Assembly: GCF_039872765.1 (NCBI RefSeq)
Contig: NZ_JBDPZC010000006.1
Coordinates: 1 to 64,000 of the forward strand
DNA from: Roseateles_B flavus
GTDB lineage: Bacteria; Pseudomonadota; Gammaproteobacteria; Burkholderiales; Burkholderiaceae_C
Direction of reading: 5' to 3'
Length of the DNA stretch: 64,000 nt
Shown: piece by piece, positions 52,589-59,725 of the stretch
Layout of the letters: each line of letters opens with the position of its first letter
Position numbering within the stretch: position 1 is the first letter of the stretch
Made by a program: the position numbers and the translations under genes
Notes under the pieces: generated by a model
What the model was told of the DNA's origin: nothing
The model's input: only the letters and a program-made list of their open reading frames with translations
Database searches by the model: none

Positions 52589-53072
52589 GGCCGCCGTCCT
52601 TGGGCGTTGAGGTTTTGCCGGCCACCGTGACCACCCCCTTCATGCCGGCCTCCAGGTGACCCGGCTGCAGGCAGGCAAACTCAATCCGGCCCGCCTTGGT
52701 GAACTGCCACACGATCTCTCCGGTCTTGCCGGGGGCCACGGTGACCATGTTCTCGTCGGCGTGCTCCATGCCGGGGGTCTTCTTCATGAGCTCGTAGTGC
52801 TCCTTGAGCTCCTTCTCCGTGCCAAGCACCATCTCGTGCTTGACCTGACCGGAGTTCTTCACGACAAAGCGAACCGTTTCGCCCTGCCTCACATCAACGC
52901 TCGAGGGGGTGAAACGCATGGCGTCGCTCATGTCGATCTGCACAGTGCGGCCAACCTGACTCGCGCTACCAGGTTTGCCAATTTCGTCTTCATGCTTGCC
53001 GTCCGCGTGGCTGAGTCCGGCCAAGAGGGACAGCGTCAGAGCCGCAGAGATGGAAATGGGGTTCAAATTCAT
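52569..53072 (-). CDS. Cupredoxin-family copper protein
   Basis: A 167-residue protein with a signal peptide (MNLNPISISAALTLSLLAGLSHA) and a plastocyanin-like fold. Type 1 copper ligands are visible: His in KNSGQVKHEMVLGTE, then Cys, His and Met in FACLQPGHLEAGM, giving the C-x4-H-x4-M spacing. A His-rich end (DGGHADHKH) follows. Homologues are called CopI or cupredoxin in copper-resistance loci, where they bind Cu in the periplasm. It leads the set cupredoxin, DUF411, CusF. Confidence 0.85.
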   Translation of the reverse strand: MNLNPISISAALTLSLLAGLSHADGKHEDEIGKPGSASQVGRTVQIDMSDAMRFTPSSVDVRQGETVRFVVKNSGQVKHEMVLGTEKELKEHYELMKKTPGMEHADENMVTVAPGKTGEIVWQFTKAGRIEFACLQPGHLEAGMKGVVTVAGKTSTPKDGGHADHKH

Positions 53073-53345
53073 AGGTCGTTCCTGCTGTTACTGCATGAGG
53101 AATGCGCGGCTCGCGATACCAGTGCGCAGACACTGGTCGCAGCTGGCGGCGCTTCAAAAGCCGGGAGGGGACGTGACTTGCGGTCGCCTAGGCCACGGGC
53201 GATTCGCCGGGGATCGAGCCCTAAACAGGAGATCCGGAATGCCAGAGGTGGCGAGGCGGCGCACCATGCCAAGCCACTGCAAAGCGGTTTTGCCGCAACG
53301 CAAAAGAGGCAAGGCGTTGGTGAGCGGGCGCGAGGCCCTGGCCCA

Positions 53346-53768
53346 TCAGAGTAGTGGGCTTCGAGGAGGTCGTTCCAGCCCGCTGACCATGACGCGGTCG
53401 CGGATGACCTTGACGGTCGGAACGTCGAGCAAGTCAGGATGCACGACGGCAATCGTCACGACGCTGGAGACGATCGCCGCAGCACTGCAGCACGAGGAGC
53501 AAACACTGCATTTGCCCGAATGCTTGCTGTGGTTCTGTGAGGCCTTGTCGCAATGCGGGCTGACCTGCTCCGTTCCAGCTTGCGGATGGCAGTCAGGGGC
53601 ACCGCCGGCTACGACGGCAGCTTCCTCAGTCACATGATCGGAGCCAGAGACCTGACGGCTTGAATGATTGGCCGGACCGCAAAGCAGCATGGTCTGCGCG
53701 GCGTACCCCTGAATGGGTAGCGCCGCGGCCAGCAACCATGCCAACACGATCCGCCAGAACTTGCTCAT
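53346..53768 (-). CDS. CzcI-like Cys-rich exported protein
   Basis: A 140-residue protein with a signal peptide (MSKFWRIVLAWLLAAALPIQGYA), a Cys/His cluster (SPHCDKASQNHSKHSGKCSVCSSCC; eight Cys in all) and the ending VSGLERPPRSPLL, which shares the GLERP motif of the CzcI proteins at 17214 and 17804. It was placed from 53768 because the signal peptide starts there. It stands apart from the cupredoxin set, downstream of the HMA-domain gene. A periplasmic sensor or metal-trap role is inferred. Confidence 0.65.
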   Translation of the reverse strand: MSKFWRIVLAWLLAAALPIQGYAAQTMLLCGPANHSSRQVSGSDHVTEEAAVVAGGAPDCHPQAGTEQVSPHCDKASQNHSKHSGKCSVCSSCCSAAAIVSSVVTIAVVHPDLLDVPTVKVIRDRVMVSGLERPPRSPLL

Positions 53769-53844
53769 GCCCAAAAGTGTACGTGAGGAATCAACTGTAT
53801 TGAATGTGCATCCCGCCAGCATGCCTATGCCGAGCGGGGCCACT

Positions 53845-54099
53845 TCAACGACGGCAACAGCAGCCGCCAGTGGGCGCAGGGGTTCGAGTGGCAGGCCCCT
53901 TTGCACTGACGGGCGAGTAGCCCGATGCTTCTATGGCTTGTAGAAATGCTTCGGCCTCACCATCGCCTGATTCGATCTCCACGCGATGGACAGCAAGATC
54001 AAATCGCAGCTCCGCGCTGGGATCCACGGCCTTCAGCGCCTTCGTAATGGTGCTGACGCAGTGGCCGCAAGTCATGTCGTTCACCTCAAAGGCAATCAT
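53845..54099 (-). CDS. HMA-domain copper chaperone-like protein
   Basis: An 84-residue protein: the single HMA domain MIAFEVNDMTCGHCVSTITK has the MTCGHC metal site, and the domain runs to about residue 66. A short tail ends in a Cys run (GGCCCRR). CopZ-type proteins carry Cu(I) to CopA. The Cys-rich tail is an unusual addition. It precedes the CzcI-like gene by 76 bases; its stop lies at 53845. Confidence 0.85.
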   Translation of the reverse strand: MIAFEVNDMTCGHCVSTITKALKAVDPSAELRFDLAVHRVEIESGDGEAEAFLQAIEASGYSPVSAKGPATRTPAPTGGCCCRR

Positions 54100-54160
54100 C
54101 TTGGACTCCTATGGCTTCCCGATACAGGGTTCCAATGTCTTCCTTGACACCATGGGAAGG

Positions 54161-54691
54161 TCAAGTGTCTTGAAGGACCTTCTTGCGATTGACTTGCACA
54201 GCACGCTTCCACAGGCATTGAACGCGATGCTGCTTGGGCGGGGTACACCGCACGCCGGAGGAAAGCCATGCGGCCCCTTCTGCGTCTTCGAAGTAGATCT
54301 CGTGGGTGTCGCTGGCCTGCCAGACAGCAACAACATGTACGTGCGCCCACTGCTTGTGAGGCATCTGTTGATCAGGCATCAACAAGGAAACCTTCCTGAC
54401 CTGCCTGGAGCCAATCACACGGATCCATCCTGGGAAATCGTCAGGGTCACTGCTATGGATGGACTCCACAGTGCGCCCGTTGTAGACCTCCAATGCAAGC
54501 CAAGGCGAACTCGAGAACCGAGCCATCAAGCTCCACGTTGACAAGCCTTGAGGTCTCTCGGGGGTGGAATCCTGGGAGCGCCACAGCTCACTTACGAATG
54601 TCACCACGGACCGGGATGGCAAGGTGTGCCACTCGCCTCGGACGGGGCGGTTGCAAGGGAGTAGAGATGGACACGGCTCATATGCCGTCAA
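54161..54691 (-). CDS. Hypothetical protein
   Basis: The longest frame is 176 residues. The last 120 (MARFSSSPWLALEVYNGRTV, SDPDDFPGWIRVIGSRQVRK, WAHVHVVAVWQASDTHEIYF) look protein-like and beta-rich. The first 55 do not, and an internal ATG at 54526 has a GGAG site just upstream, so that start may be the true one. No family is recognised, and no signal or metal site is seen. The first codons of the long frame contain one copy of a 17-bp palindrome repeated at 55458. Confidence 0.45.
   Translation of the reverse strand: MTAYEPCPSLLPCNRPVRGEWHTLPSRSVVTFVSELWRSQDSTPERPQGLSTWSLMARFSSSPWLALEVYNGRTVESIHSSDPDDFPGWIRVIGSRQVRKVSLLMPDQQMPHKQWAHVHVVAVWQASDTHEIYFEDAEGAAWLSSGVRCTPPKQHRVQCLWKRAVQVNRKKVLQDT
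54672..54688. repeat. 17-bp palindromic repeat, copy 1
   Basis: CACGGCTCATATGCCGT occurs here and identically at 55458-55474. The arms ACGGC and GCCGT surround CATATG. The two copies lie on either side of the two XRE-type genes, which suggests an operator for one of those regulators. Binding is inference. Confidence 0.45.
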
Positions 54692-54813
54692 AATTCTGCC
54701 CAGTCAGTTGCTACGGGACAAATCTAGGCCCATTGACGCAGCGCCCGCGCTGTCAATAGATGCGCTTTCTGGATATTTGCCCGCTGGGCCTACGGTGCCG
54801 CCGAAGGTCAACG

Positions 54814-55119
54814 ATGCACAAGTCCCTCCATAGCCGGTCCAACGACGCACTACTCAATCTGCTGCGCAGAACGCGGCAGTCCCGCCGTTTGCGGCAAGCC
54901 GATCTAGCAGCCCGCTTGGGCCGGTCTCAGGCCGTTGTCAGCCGGGTGGAGTCTGGCGAACGCCGCCTGGACGTCGTTGAGCTTTGGGCCTGGCTGCAGG
55001 CCATGGACGTGGACTTTCTGAGCTTTCTGGAGCAACTCAAGAGCCAGCTTGAGAATCCAACTTCGCATGTGCAGCGCCAGAACGGCGCCGCCGGGCGGCA
55101 TCCAGGATCAACGAATTGA
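54814..55119 (+). CDS. XRE-family regulator
   Basis: A 101-residue protein with a lambda-repressor-type helix-turn-helix (LRRTRQSRRLRQADLAARLG, RSQAVVSRVESGERRLDVVE) and a short C-terminal segment. The start at 54814 is preceded by a GAAGG-like site; a frame extends upstream to 54760. It is convergent with the XRE gene at 55108 (12-base 3' overlap). Its target is unknown; the 17-bp repeats nearby are candidates. Confidence 0.75.
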   Translation: MHKSLHSRSNDALLNLLRRTRQSRRLRQADLAARLGRSQAVVSRVESGERRLDVVELWAWLQAMDVDFLSFLEQLKSQLENPTSHVQRQNGAAGRHPGSTN

Positions 55120-55422
55120 TGATCGCCGGCGTTTGGGCGGAGCGGCCAAGAGGGCTTCCGCTTCGGCCAGCAAGGCCGAACCCGAAACGCCCAGAGCTTT
55201 GGCAACGCGCAAGAGCAGACCCACCGTGGGCTGGCGTTCACCGCGCTCCAGCTTGCCGTAGTAGGAGCGGTCGACGCCCGCCAAGAGCGCAAAGCCATCC
55301 TGAGAATGCCCCAGCGCCTCCCGCGTCGCCCGAATCACTTGGCCCATGGCGGCGGCGACGTCGGGATCGAACGACGTCGAGCGTTTGGCCGGCGGAGCAA
55401 TTGATGGGGCGCTGGGTTTCAC
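55108..55422 (-). CDS. Second XRE-family regulator
   Basis: A 104-residue protein with an HTH of the XRE type (GQVIRATREALGHSQDGFAL, LAGVDRSYYGKLERGERQPT) and a basic tail (PPKRRRSSIR). It is divergent from the gene at 55498, and the second copy of the 17-bp repeat lies in the 75-base gap between them. This arrangement is typical of autoregulators controlling a neighbouring gene. The effector is unknown. Confidence 0.78.
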   Translation of the reverse strand: MKPSAPSIAPPAKRSTSFDPDVAAAMGQVIRATREALGHSQDGFALLAGVDRSYYGKLERGERQPTVGLLLRVAKALGVSGSALLAEAEALLAAPPKRRRSSIR

Positions 55423-55457
55423 GGCGGCAGAGAATCGCCGCCCATAGAATTACTGAC

Positions 55458-55474
55458 CACGGCTCATATGCCGT
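55458..55474. repeat. 17-bp palindromic repeat, copy 2
   Basis: Identical to the copy at 54672-54688 (CACGGCTCATATGCCGT). It lies between the divergent XRE gene (start at 55422) and the gene starting at 55498, at a promoter position. Confidence 0.45.
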
Positions 55475-55497
55475 ATATCCAGCTAGGCACAAGCAAA

Positions 55498-55845
55498 ATG
55501 ACACCACTCGAGTACTTTCGTGACCACGTCATTCCAGACTGGGAACTGACTCCCGCAGAGGTGTCGGAAATGCTGGGGCTAGCCCCGGGTGAGTCGATCG
55601 AGGCACTCTCCAGGCCAGATTCCGAAGCCGCTCGGGAATGCCTTGCAGCACTATCTCGAACTCACACAGATCTCCAGCTGTTTGCAAACGACCCGTTCTT
55701 CGCCAAGCGCTGGCTGCGGGGACCGAATTCAGCGCCCCTGTTTGCAGGCCTTCCGCCAATTGAGGTGCTGCGCCGCGGTGATCCCGCAGTTTCCACGGCT
55801 GTTGCCGCCTACGTCCGAACTGCACTGGGCTATGACTACTCCTAA
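55498..55845 (+). CDS. Antitoxin-like protein (DUF2384-type end)
   Basis: A 115-residue protein: an N-terminal helical part (MTPLEYFRDHVIPDWELTPA, EVSEMLGLAPGESIEAL), a linker and an end (PLFAGLPPIEVLRRGDPAVS, TAVAAYVRTALGYDYS) that resembles the MbcA/ParS toxin-binding segment (P-L-F-G-G-x-P-L-D-V-L). The family match is weak. The next gene starts inside its last codons, as in toxin-antitoxin pairs. The start at 55498 is preferred over 55468, which lies in the repeat. Confidence 0.5.
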   Translation: MTPLEYFRDHVIPDWELTPAEVSEMLGLAPGESIEALSRPDSEAARECLAALSRTHTDLQLFANDPFFAKRWLRGPNSAPLFAGLPPIEVLRRGDPAVSTAVAAYVRTALGYDYS

Positions 55846-56164
55846 ACAGAAACCGGTCAGCCCCATCAACGCACGTGGTTTGGAAGACGGACGGACGGTG
55901 AGAGGCAAGTCGTCGCGAGCAACACAGTGCGACTGGTCCTTCAGCTACGTAGGGCGTGGTGGCAAGGTGGCACTGCCACCAAACTTCGCCGACCTCAGGC
56001 CTGGCCAGCGCCTGTTCGTCTGCATTTCTGGTGTCGGGATCATTCTGTCGTTGAGGCCACGCGGCCTATACGACGGTCGGCTTTTGTCGCTGCGAGTGCG
56101 CCAGGCGGTGCGCAGCTTGGCCTCGTACGGTCCAAGGACGCGAAGGTCCAGCACGGGAACTTGA
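55832..56164 (+). CDS. Small basic protein, possible toxin partner
   Basis: A 110-residue basic protein (MTTPKQKPVSPINARGLEDG) with a beta-rich middle (KVALPPNFADLRPGQRLFVC, ISGVGIILSLRPRGL) and an Arg-rich end (RVRQAVRSLASYGPRTRRSS). Its ATG lies inside the stop region of the previous gene (14-base overlap), so the two are coupled. I recognise no family. The middle faintly resembles an AbrB-like barrel, which would reverse the toxin/antitoxin assignment. Function open. Confidence 0.45.
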   Translation: MTTPKQKPVSPINARGLEDGRTVRGKSSRATQCDWSFSYVGRGGKVALPPNFADLRPGQRLFVCISGVGIILSLRPRGLYDGRLLSLRVRQAVRSLASYGPRTRRSSTGT

Positions 56165-56245
56165 AGGCAGATCAGTCCAGCGCACGTGCGAACTGTCCAT
56201 GAAGGGCTGTTAGGCTGCTGCCCCATGCAGGCATAGGAGGTGCGC

Positions 56246-56464
56246 ATGGAAAATACGTCACGCAGAGGCTTCGTGCTGGGCTTGGTGGCTACAGGTTGGG
56301 CGATTGCCTTGGAGGCTCAAGCTCGAGGCGGCCGCACTGGACGCCGCGGCGCCGGTCACAGCAAAGGAGCTTCTGGGCGTGGAGGTAGCTCTGAATGCGG
56401 CTCCCGCGGTGGGCCGGGCGGGCCGCGAGACAAGAATGGCAAATGCCCGTCTTGGAAGAAGTAG
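56246..56464 (+). CDS. Small Tat-exported Gly/Arg-rich protein
   Basis: A 72-residue protein with a twin-arginine-like leader (TSRRGFVLGLVATGWAIALEAQA), giving a mature chain of about 45 residues that is Gly/Arg/Ser-rich with two Cys (GGSSECGSRGGPGGPRDKNG, KCPSWKK). The two-Cys CGSRGGPG...GKCPSW pattern occurs in other small secreted proteins of unknown role. A good AGGAGG site precedes the ATG at 56240/56246. It lies 43 bases before the recombinase gene. Confidence 0.6.
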   Translation: MENTSRRGFVLGLVATGWAIALEAQARGGRTGRRGAGHSKGASGRGGSSECGSRGGPGGPRDKNGKCPSWKK

Positions 56465-56507
56465 CCAAAGCTCCCATCACCCGCCATGGCCATTCAGTAG
56501 GCGCCCC

Positions 56508-57482
56508 ATGACCGCTGAACTTCAGCACTACATCCAGGCGGCTGACCGTGAGAACACGGTCAAGGCCTACGCCTCTGCGATTCGCCATTTCGAGATCGAA
56601 TGGCACGGTCTTTTGCCTGCAACGGTCGACACCGTGGCGCGCTATCTCGTCGAACATGCGACGATCTACCGAGTCAGCACACTCCGCCTGCATCTCGCGG
56701 CTTTGGCAAGATGGCACGCTGACCATGGGTTCGCTGACCCAACTCGGTCACCCCTGGTGCACAAGGTCCTACGAGGCATTCGGGCAAAACATGCGACCGC
56801 CCAGCGCCGCGCCCGCCCACTGCAACTGGATGTCCTTGCAGATGTCATCGCATGGCTCACGAAGGACCAGGAAGCTGCGCTCGAACAGGGAAGACGAGCG
56901 GATGTGTTGAGGCGCTGCCGCGACCGCGCCTTGCTCCTGCTGGGGTTCTGGCGCGCATTCAGAGCTGACGAGCTGGCCAACATGCGCATCGAAGAGGTTG
57001 TTGCCGAGAGAGGCAAGGGGTTGACCTGCCGGCCCGGTCGTACCAAGACCACCGATGAGGATGACGACCGAGCCTTCCACTGCCCAGCGTTGTCTTGCCT
57101 TTGCCCTGTAGACGCGTACCTTGACTGGCTTGAAATCAGTGGGCTCACGTCTGGGCCGGTCTTTCCGGCAATTGACCGCTGGGGCAACGTCTCCAGCGAT
57201 CACATGATGAGCCAGTCGGTGCTGCCGTTGCTGAGGAAAATCCTGGCTGAGGCTGGCGTGGCGGAGGCCCAGAGCTACTCCAGTCACTCGTTGCGCCGTG
57301 GCTTCGCCGGGTGGGCCAGTGCCAATGGCTGGGACATCAAGGATCTAATGGAGCATGTGGGCTGGCGAGACCTCAGTTCAGCACTGCGCTACATCGACAA
57401 GCCGCAGGATTCGATGAAGGCCAAGTTTGAGAAGGCGCTGGCGGACCATGCGCTTGCCCGGTCTAAGGCGGCACCTGGCTGA
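56508..57482 (+). CDS. TnpS-type tyrosine recombinase, second copy
   Basis: A 324-residue recombinase of the same subfamily as the one at 26402, without its C-terminal extension. The catalytic residues are conserved: LLGFWRAFRADELANMRIEE, SHSLRRGFAGWASANGWDIK, MEHVGWRDLSS and the nucleophile Tyr in LRYIDKP. The two copies share long identical peptides but differ throughout, so they are old paralogues, not a recent duplication. There is no transposase or TnpT gene beside it. It is in direct orientation with the first copy, 30 kb away. Confidence 0.85.
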   Translation: MTAELQHYIQAADRENTVKAYASAIRHFEIEWHGLLPATVDTVARYLVEHATIYRVSTLRLHLAALARWHADHGFADPTRSPLVHKVLRGIRAKHATAQRRARPLQLDVLADVIAWLTKDQEAALEQGRRADVLRRCRDRALLLLGFWRAFRADELANMRIEEVVAERGKGLTCRPGRTKTTDEDDDRAFHCPALSCLCPVDAYLDWLEISGLTSGPVFPAIDRWGNVSSDHMMSQSVLPLLRKILAEAGVAEAQSYSSHSLRRGFAGWASANGWDIKDLMEHVGWRDLSSALRYIDKPQDSMKAKFEKALADHALARSKAAPG

Positions 57483-58200
57483 AGCGAATACTCGAGTTGC
57501 TGACTCCCGCACGCGCTGTGCTCGGCAAGGGTCATGGCACCTGCCACGCAGAGCATGATTTCTGCACCGGTAACGGGACCACAGCTGCAAGGCATTGCAT
57601 TTGATCGGGCCCTCGCTGTCTTCGTTAATTCTCCAAACGCATTTGGCAATCAAGAATTAGATGCAAATCGCTTATGTAGGATTTTGACCCGTATCCCGGC
57701 AGACCCTCGAGTTCGCGTAGCTGAATGTAGCGAGAGTCTTTCTCAAGCGTAGGGACAGCGCGACCTGAGACGTTTCCTGTGGCCGTGTTGAAAAGTCAGT
57801 TCTCTCGTGACCTTGAAACGAGGAGAACTCTTGAACAAGTGATTTGCCCGCACGCGGATCCTGGGGGAAAGAGGACGGGCCGTCTTGATGGAGCGAGCAC
57901 TAATGTAGAAAGGTCAGTAGGACCAGGCTCTTTGGCGTGACCACACATTTGTGTCGCAGAGTAGGTCAGTCAACACTTTGTTGCCGCAGTCTCGCGACGC
58001 AAAGTGCTGTAAGCACGTTCCTATGCCCCACGAGGGCCAGCACTTGGGCGTTAAGCCAACTTCTGTCGCCGGACTCTGTCCGCCAAGCAACGCCCCCCAA
58101 TCCGCCCTTGGCATGTCGAGGACGGAACACTCTGCCGGCGTCGTGCCGCCGGCTTCCGAACGTGCGCAGCGACAATGGCCGCCATGAGCCGCACCTCCGC
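57483..58200. other. Gap at the island edge, no gene recognised
   Basis: About 700 bases after the recombinase gene with only short frames. The composition becomes more AT-rich around 57600-57760 (for example TTCGTTAATTCTCC). It probably marks the junction of the island with older DNA; no inverted repeat or direct repeat was seen. Confidence 0.35.
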
Positions 58201-58211
58201 TTTCGACCAGT

Positions 58212-58332
58212 CTGGCTTGTCGACGAGGTCGATGTAGGTGCGCCTGGGTTCCAGTCCCTTCTCTGCGAGCTGGATCGCTGCCCGCTGGGTGTAGGGGCAA
58301 AGAATGTTGCTGATGAGCTCAAAGTCGTGCAT
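58212..58332 (-). pseudogene. Glutathione S-transferase N-terminal fragment
   Basis: The minus-strand frame starts MHDFELISNILCPYTQRAAI, followed by QLAEKGLEPRRTYIDLVDKP, the thioredoxin-like N-terminal domain of GSTs with the CPYTQR active-site context. After about 40 residues the homology ends abruptly (DWSKAEVRL), and the frame runs into unrelated sequence. The break is a likely scar of island insertion or deletion. Confidence 0.6.
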
Positions 58333-58654
58333 GCCATTTCCTTGTGGATGAGCGCACGACCTTACGCACGGCCCTCGCTCGGCGCCATCGAAAGCTTGTG
58401 CAGGCCGCTGTGCAGAATCCTGCAGGTGCAGCCGTCATTTCGCTTGGCAATGGCTGAAGTCCTGCCCTGCCCTGGAGCCGCGAGCGGCAGCACTGCTCGG
58501 CTGACGCGCGCGGCAGCCCCTGGCGATCGGCGTTGTTCCACTCGACGAAACAGTGCATTCGGCCCAGCGGCCATTCTGGTTTCGGGCGCACTCGACCATA
58601 GTTCGGCCACTCGCTGCATCGATGGCAGCAACGTCAACGACACCGGACCGAATC
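58333..58654. other. Gap, nothing recognised
   Basis: About 320 bases between the GST fragment and the oxidase gene. Frames exist on both strands but none has recognisable motifs. It probably includes the promoter of the oxidase gene. Confidence 0.3.
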
Positions 58655-59281
58655 ATGAGCCGAGCCTATTCAGACATTGCTTTCACGCCCACCGTGCGTG
58701 CCATGCAGCGCCGCATGGGCAGCCGAACGTCCTATGCCCGACTGGACCAGGCCGAGGACCGCCGTGACGCTCTGACCGAGCGCGAAGCCGAGTTCATCCA
58801 CGAGCGTGACGGCTTCTACCAGGCCACCGTAAGCGAAACCGGCTGGCCCTATGTGCAGTTCCGGGGCGGCCCGGCCGGCTTTCTGAAGGTGCTGGACGCC
58901 AAGACGCTGGCCTATGCCGACTTCCGCGGCAACCTGCAGTACATCAGCGTCGGCAACCTGGAGGGCAACGACCGCGTGTCACTCCTGCTGATGGACTACG
59001 CGAACCAGCGTCGTCTGAAGATCCTGGGCCGCGTGCGGCTGGTGAATGAAGCCGAGGATCCCGCACTGCTGGCCAGGCTCAAGCTGCCGCAGTACCGGGC
59101 CGAGGTCGAGCGCGCCTTCGTCATCACGGTCGAAGCCTACGACTGGAACTGCCCGCAACACATCACGCCGCGCTTCACCGAAGCCGAGATTGAGCAGGCC
59201 CTGCAGCCCTTGCGCGCCGAACTCGAGCAGGCACGGCGCGAGCTGGCCCGGCTGCGAAGCGCATCGGCAAAGCAGCCCTAG
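58655..59281 (+). CDS. Pyridoxamine 5'-phosphate oxidase-like flavin protein
   Basis: A 208-residue protein with an FMN-binding split-barrel pattern (EREAEFIHERDGFYQATVSE, TGWPYVQFRGGPAGFLKVLD, LLMDYANQRRLKILGRVRLV). Family members oxidise or reduce substrates with FMN or F420. It carries an additional C-terminal coiled helix (EIEQALQPLRAELEQARREL). The start at 58655 (MSRAYSDIAF) begins after a non-coding-looking upstream frame. The neighbourhood is typical chromosome. Substrate unknown. Confidence 0.8.
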   Translation: MSRAYSDIAFTPTVRAMQRRMGSRTSYARLDQAEDRRDALTEREAEFIHERDGFYQATVSETGWPYVQFRGGPAGFLKVLDAKTLAYADFRGNLQYISVGNLEGNDRVSLLLMDYANQRRLKILGRVRLVNEAEDPALLARLKLPQYRAEVERAFVITVEAYDWNCPQHITPRFTEAEIEQALQPLRAELEQARRELARLRSASAKQP

Positions 59282-59370
59282 CCGACCTGGCCCATCACAT
59301 TCAAGCCTGACCCGGCGCGAGGCCGCCGGGCCGGGTGAACTCGTCCCGCCTCAAGCCCAGGAGTCCCCCC

Positions 59371-59712
59371 ATGCACATCAAGCACATGCTCGCCAAGGCC
59401 CGTTCCGACGCAGCCATCACCCCGGTCGAGGCACGCGACGCGATGCTCGGCTGCTTCGTCACCATTCACGGCGAGACGCTCAAGCGCGGCGCCGCGCTGC
59501 TGGGCAAGCCGCTCAGCGATGAGCAGGCCGAGCACCATGCCACCGTCATCATGAAGGGACTGCTGGGCCCGCAATGGGACCGCCCGAGCAAGGCGGCCCT
59601 GGCCGATGCGCGCGTACGCATGGACCAGAAGATGAACTTCTCGCAGGCGCCGCAGGACTTGCAGGATATCCACGAGCAAGTCTGCAACCTGATCGTCAGC
59701 AAGACGGCCTGA
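59371..59712 (+). CDS. Hypothetical protein
   Basis: A 113-residue helical protein (MHIKHMLAKARSDAAITPVE, ARDAMLGCFVTIHGETLKRG). I recognise no family and see no signal peptide or motif. The frame has consistent codon use with the neighbours, and the gene sits 89 bases after the oxidase gene. The start at 59371 is chosen after the C-rich upstream stretch. Confidence 0.5.
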   Translation: MHIKHMLAKARSDAAITPVEARDAMLGCFVTIHGETLKRGAALLGKPLSDEQAEHHATVIMKGLLGPQWDRPSKAALADARVRMDQKMNFSQAPQDLQDIHEQVCNLIVSKTA

Positions 59713-59725
59713 GCCGCCAGCTCCT

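Noticed and set aside
53069..53452. Minus-strand frame of 127 codons between the cupredoxin and CzcI-like genes
   Set aside because: It overlaps the CzcI-like gene's end, has a Ser/Arg/Ala-rich composition, and lacks a good start context. The gap probably holds only a promoter.
54161..54526. Asparaginase-like peptide (VYNGRTVESIHS)
   Set aside because: The short match to an asparaginase-like N-terminus is not followed by any further homology, so it is treated as coincidence.
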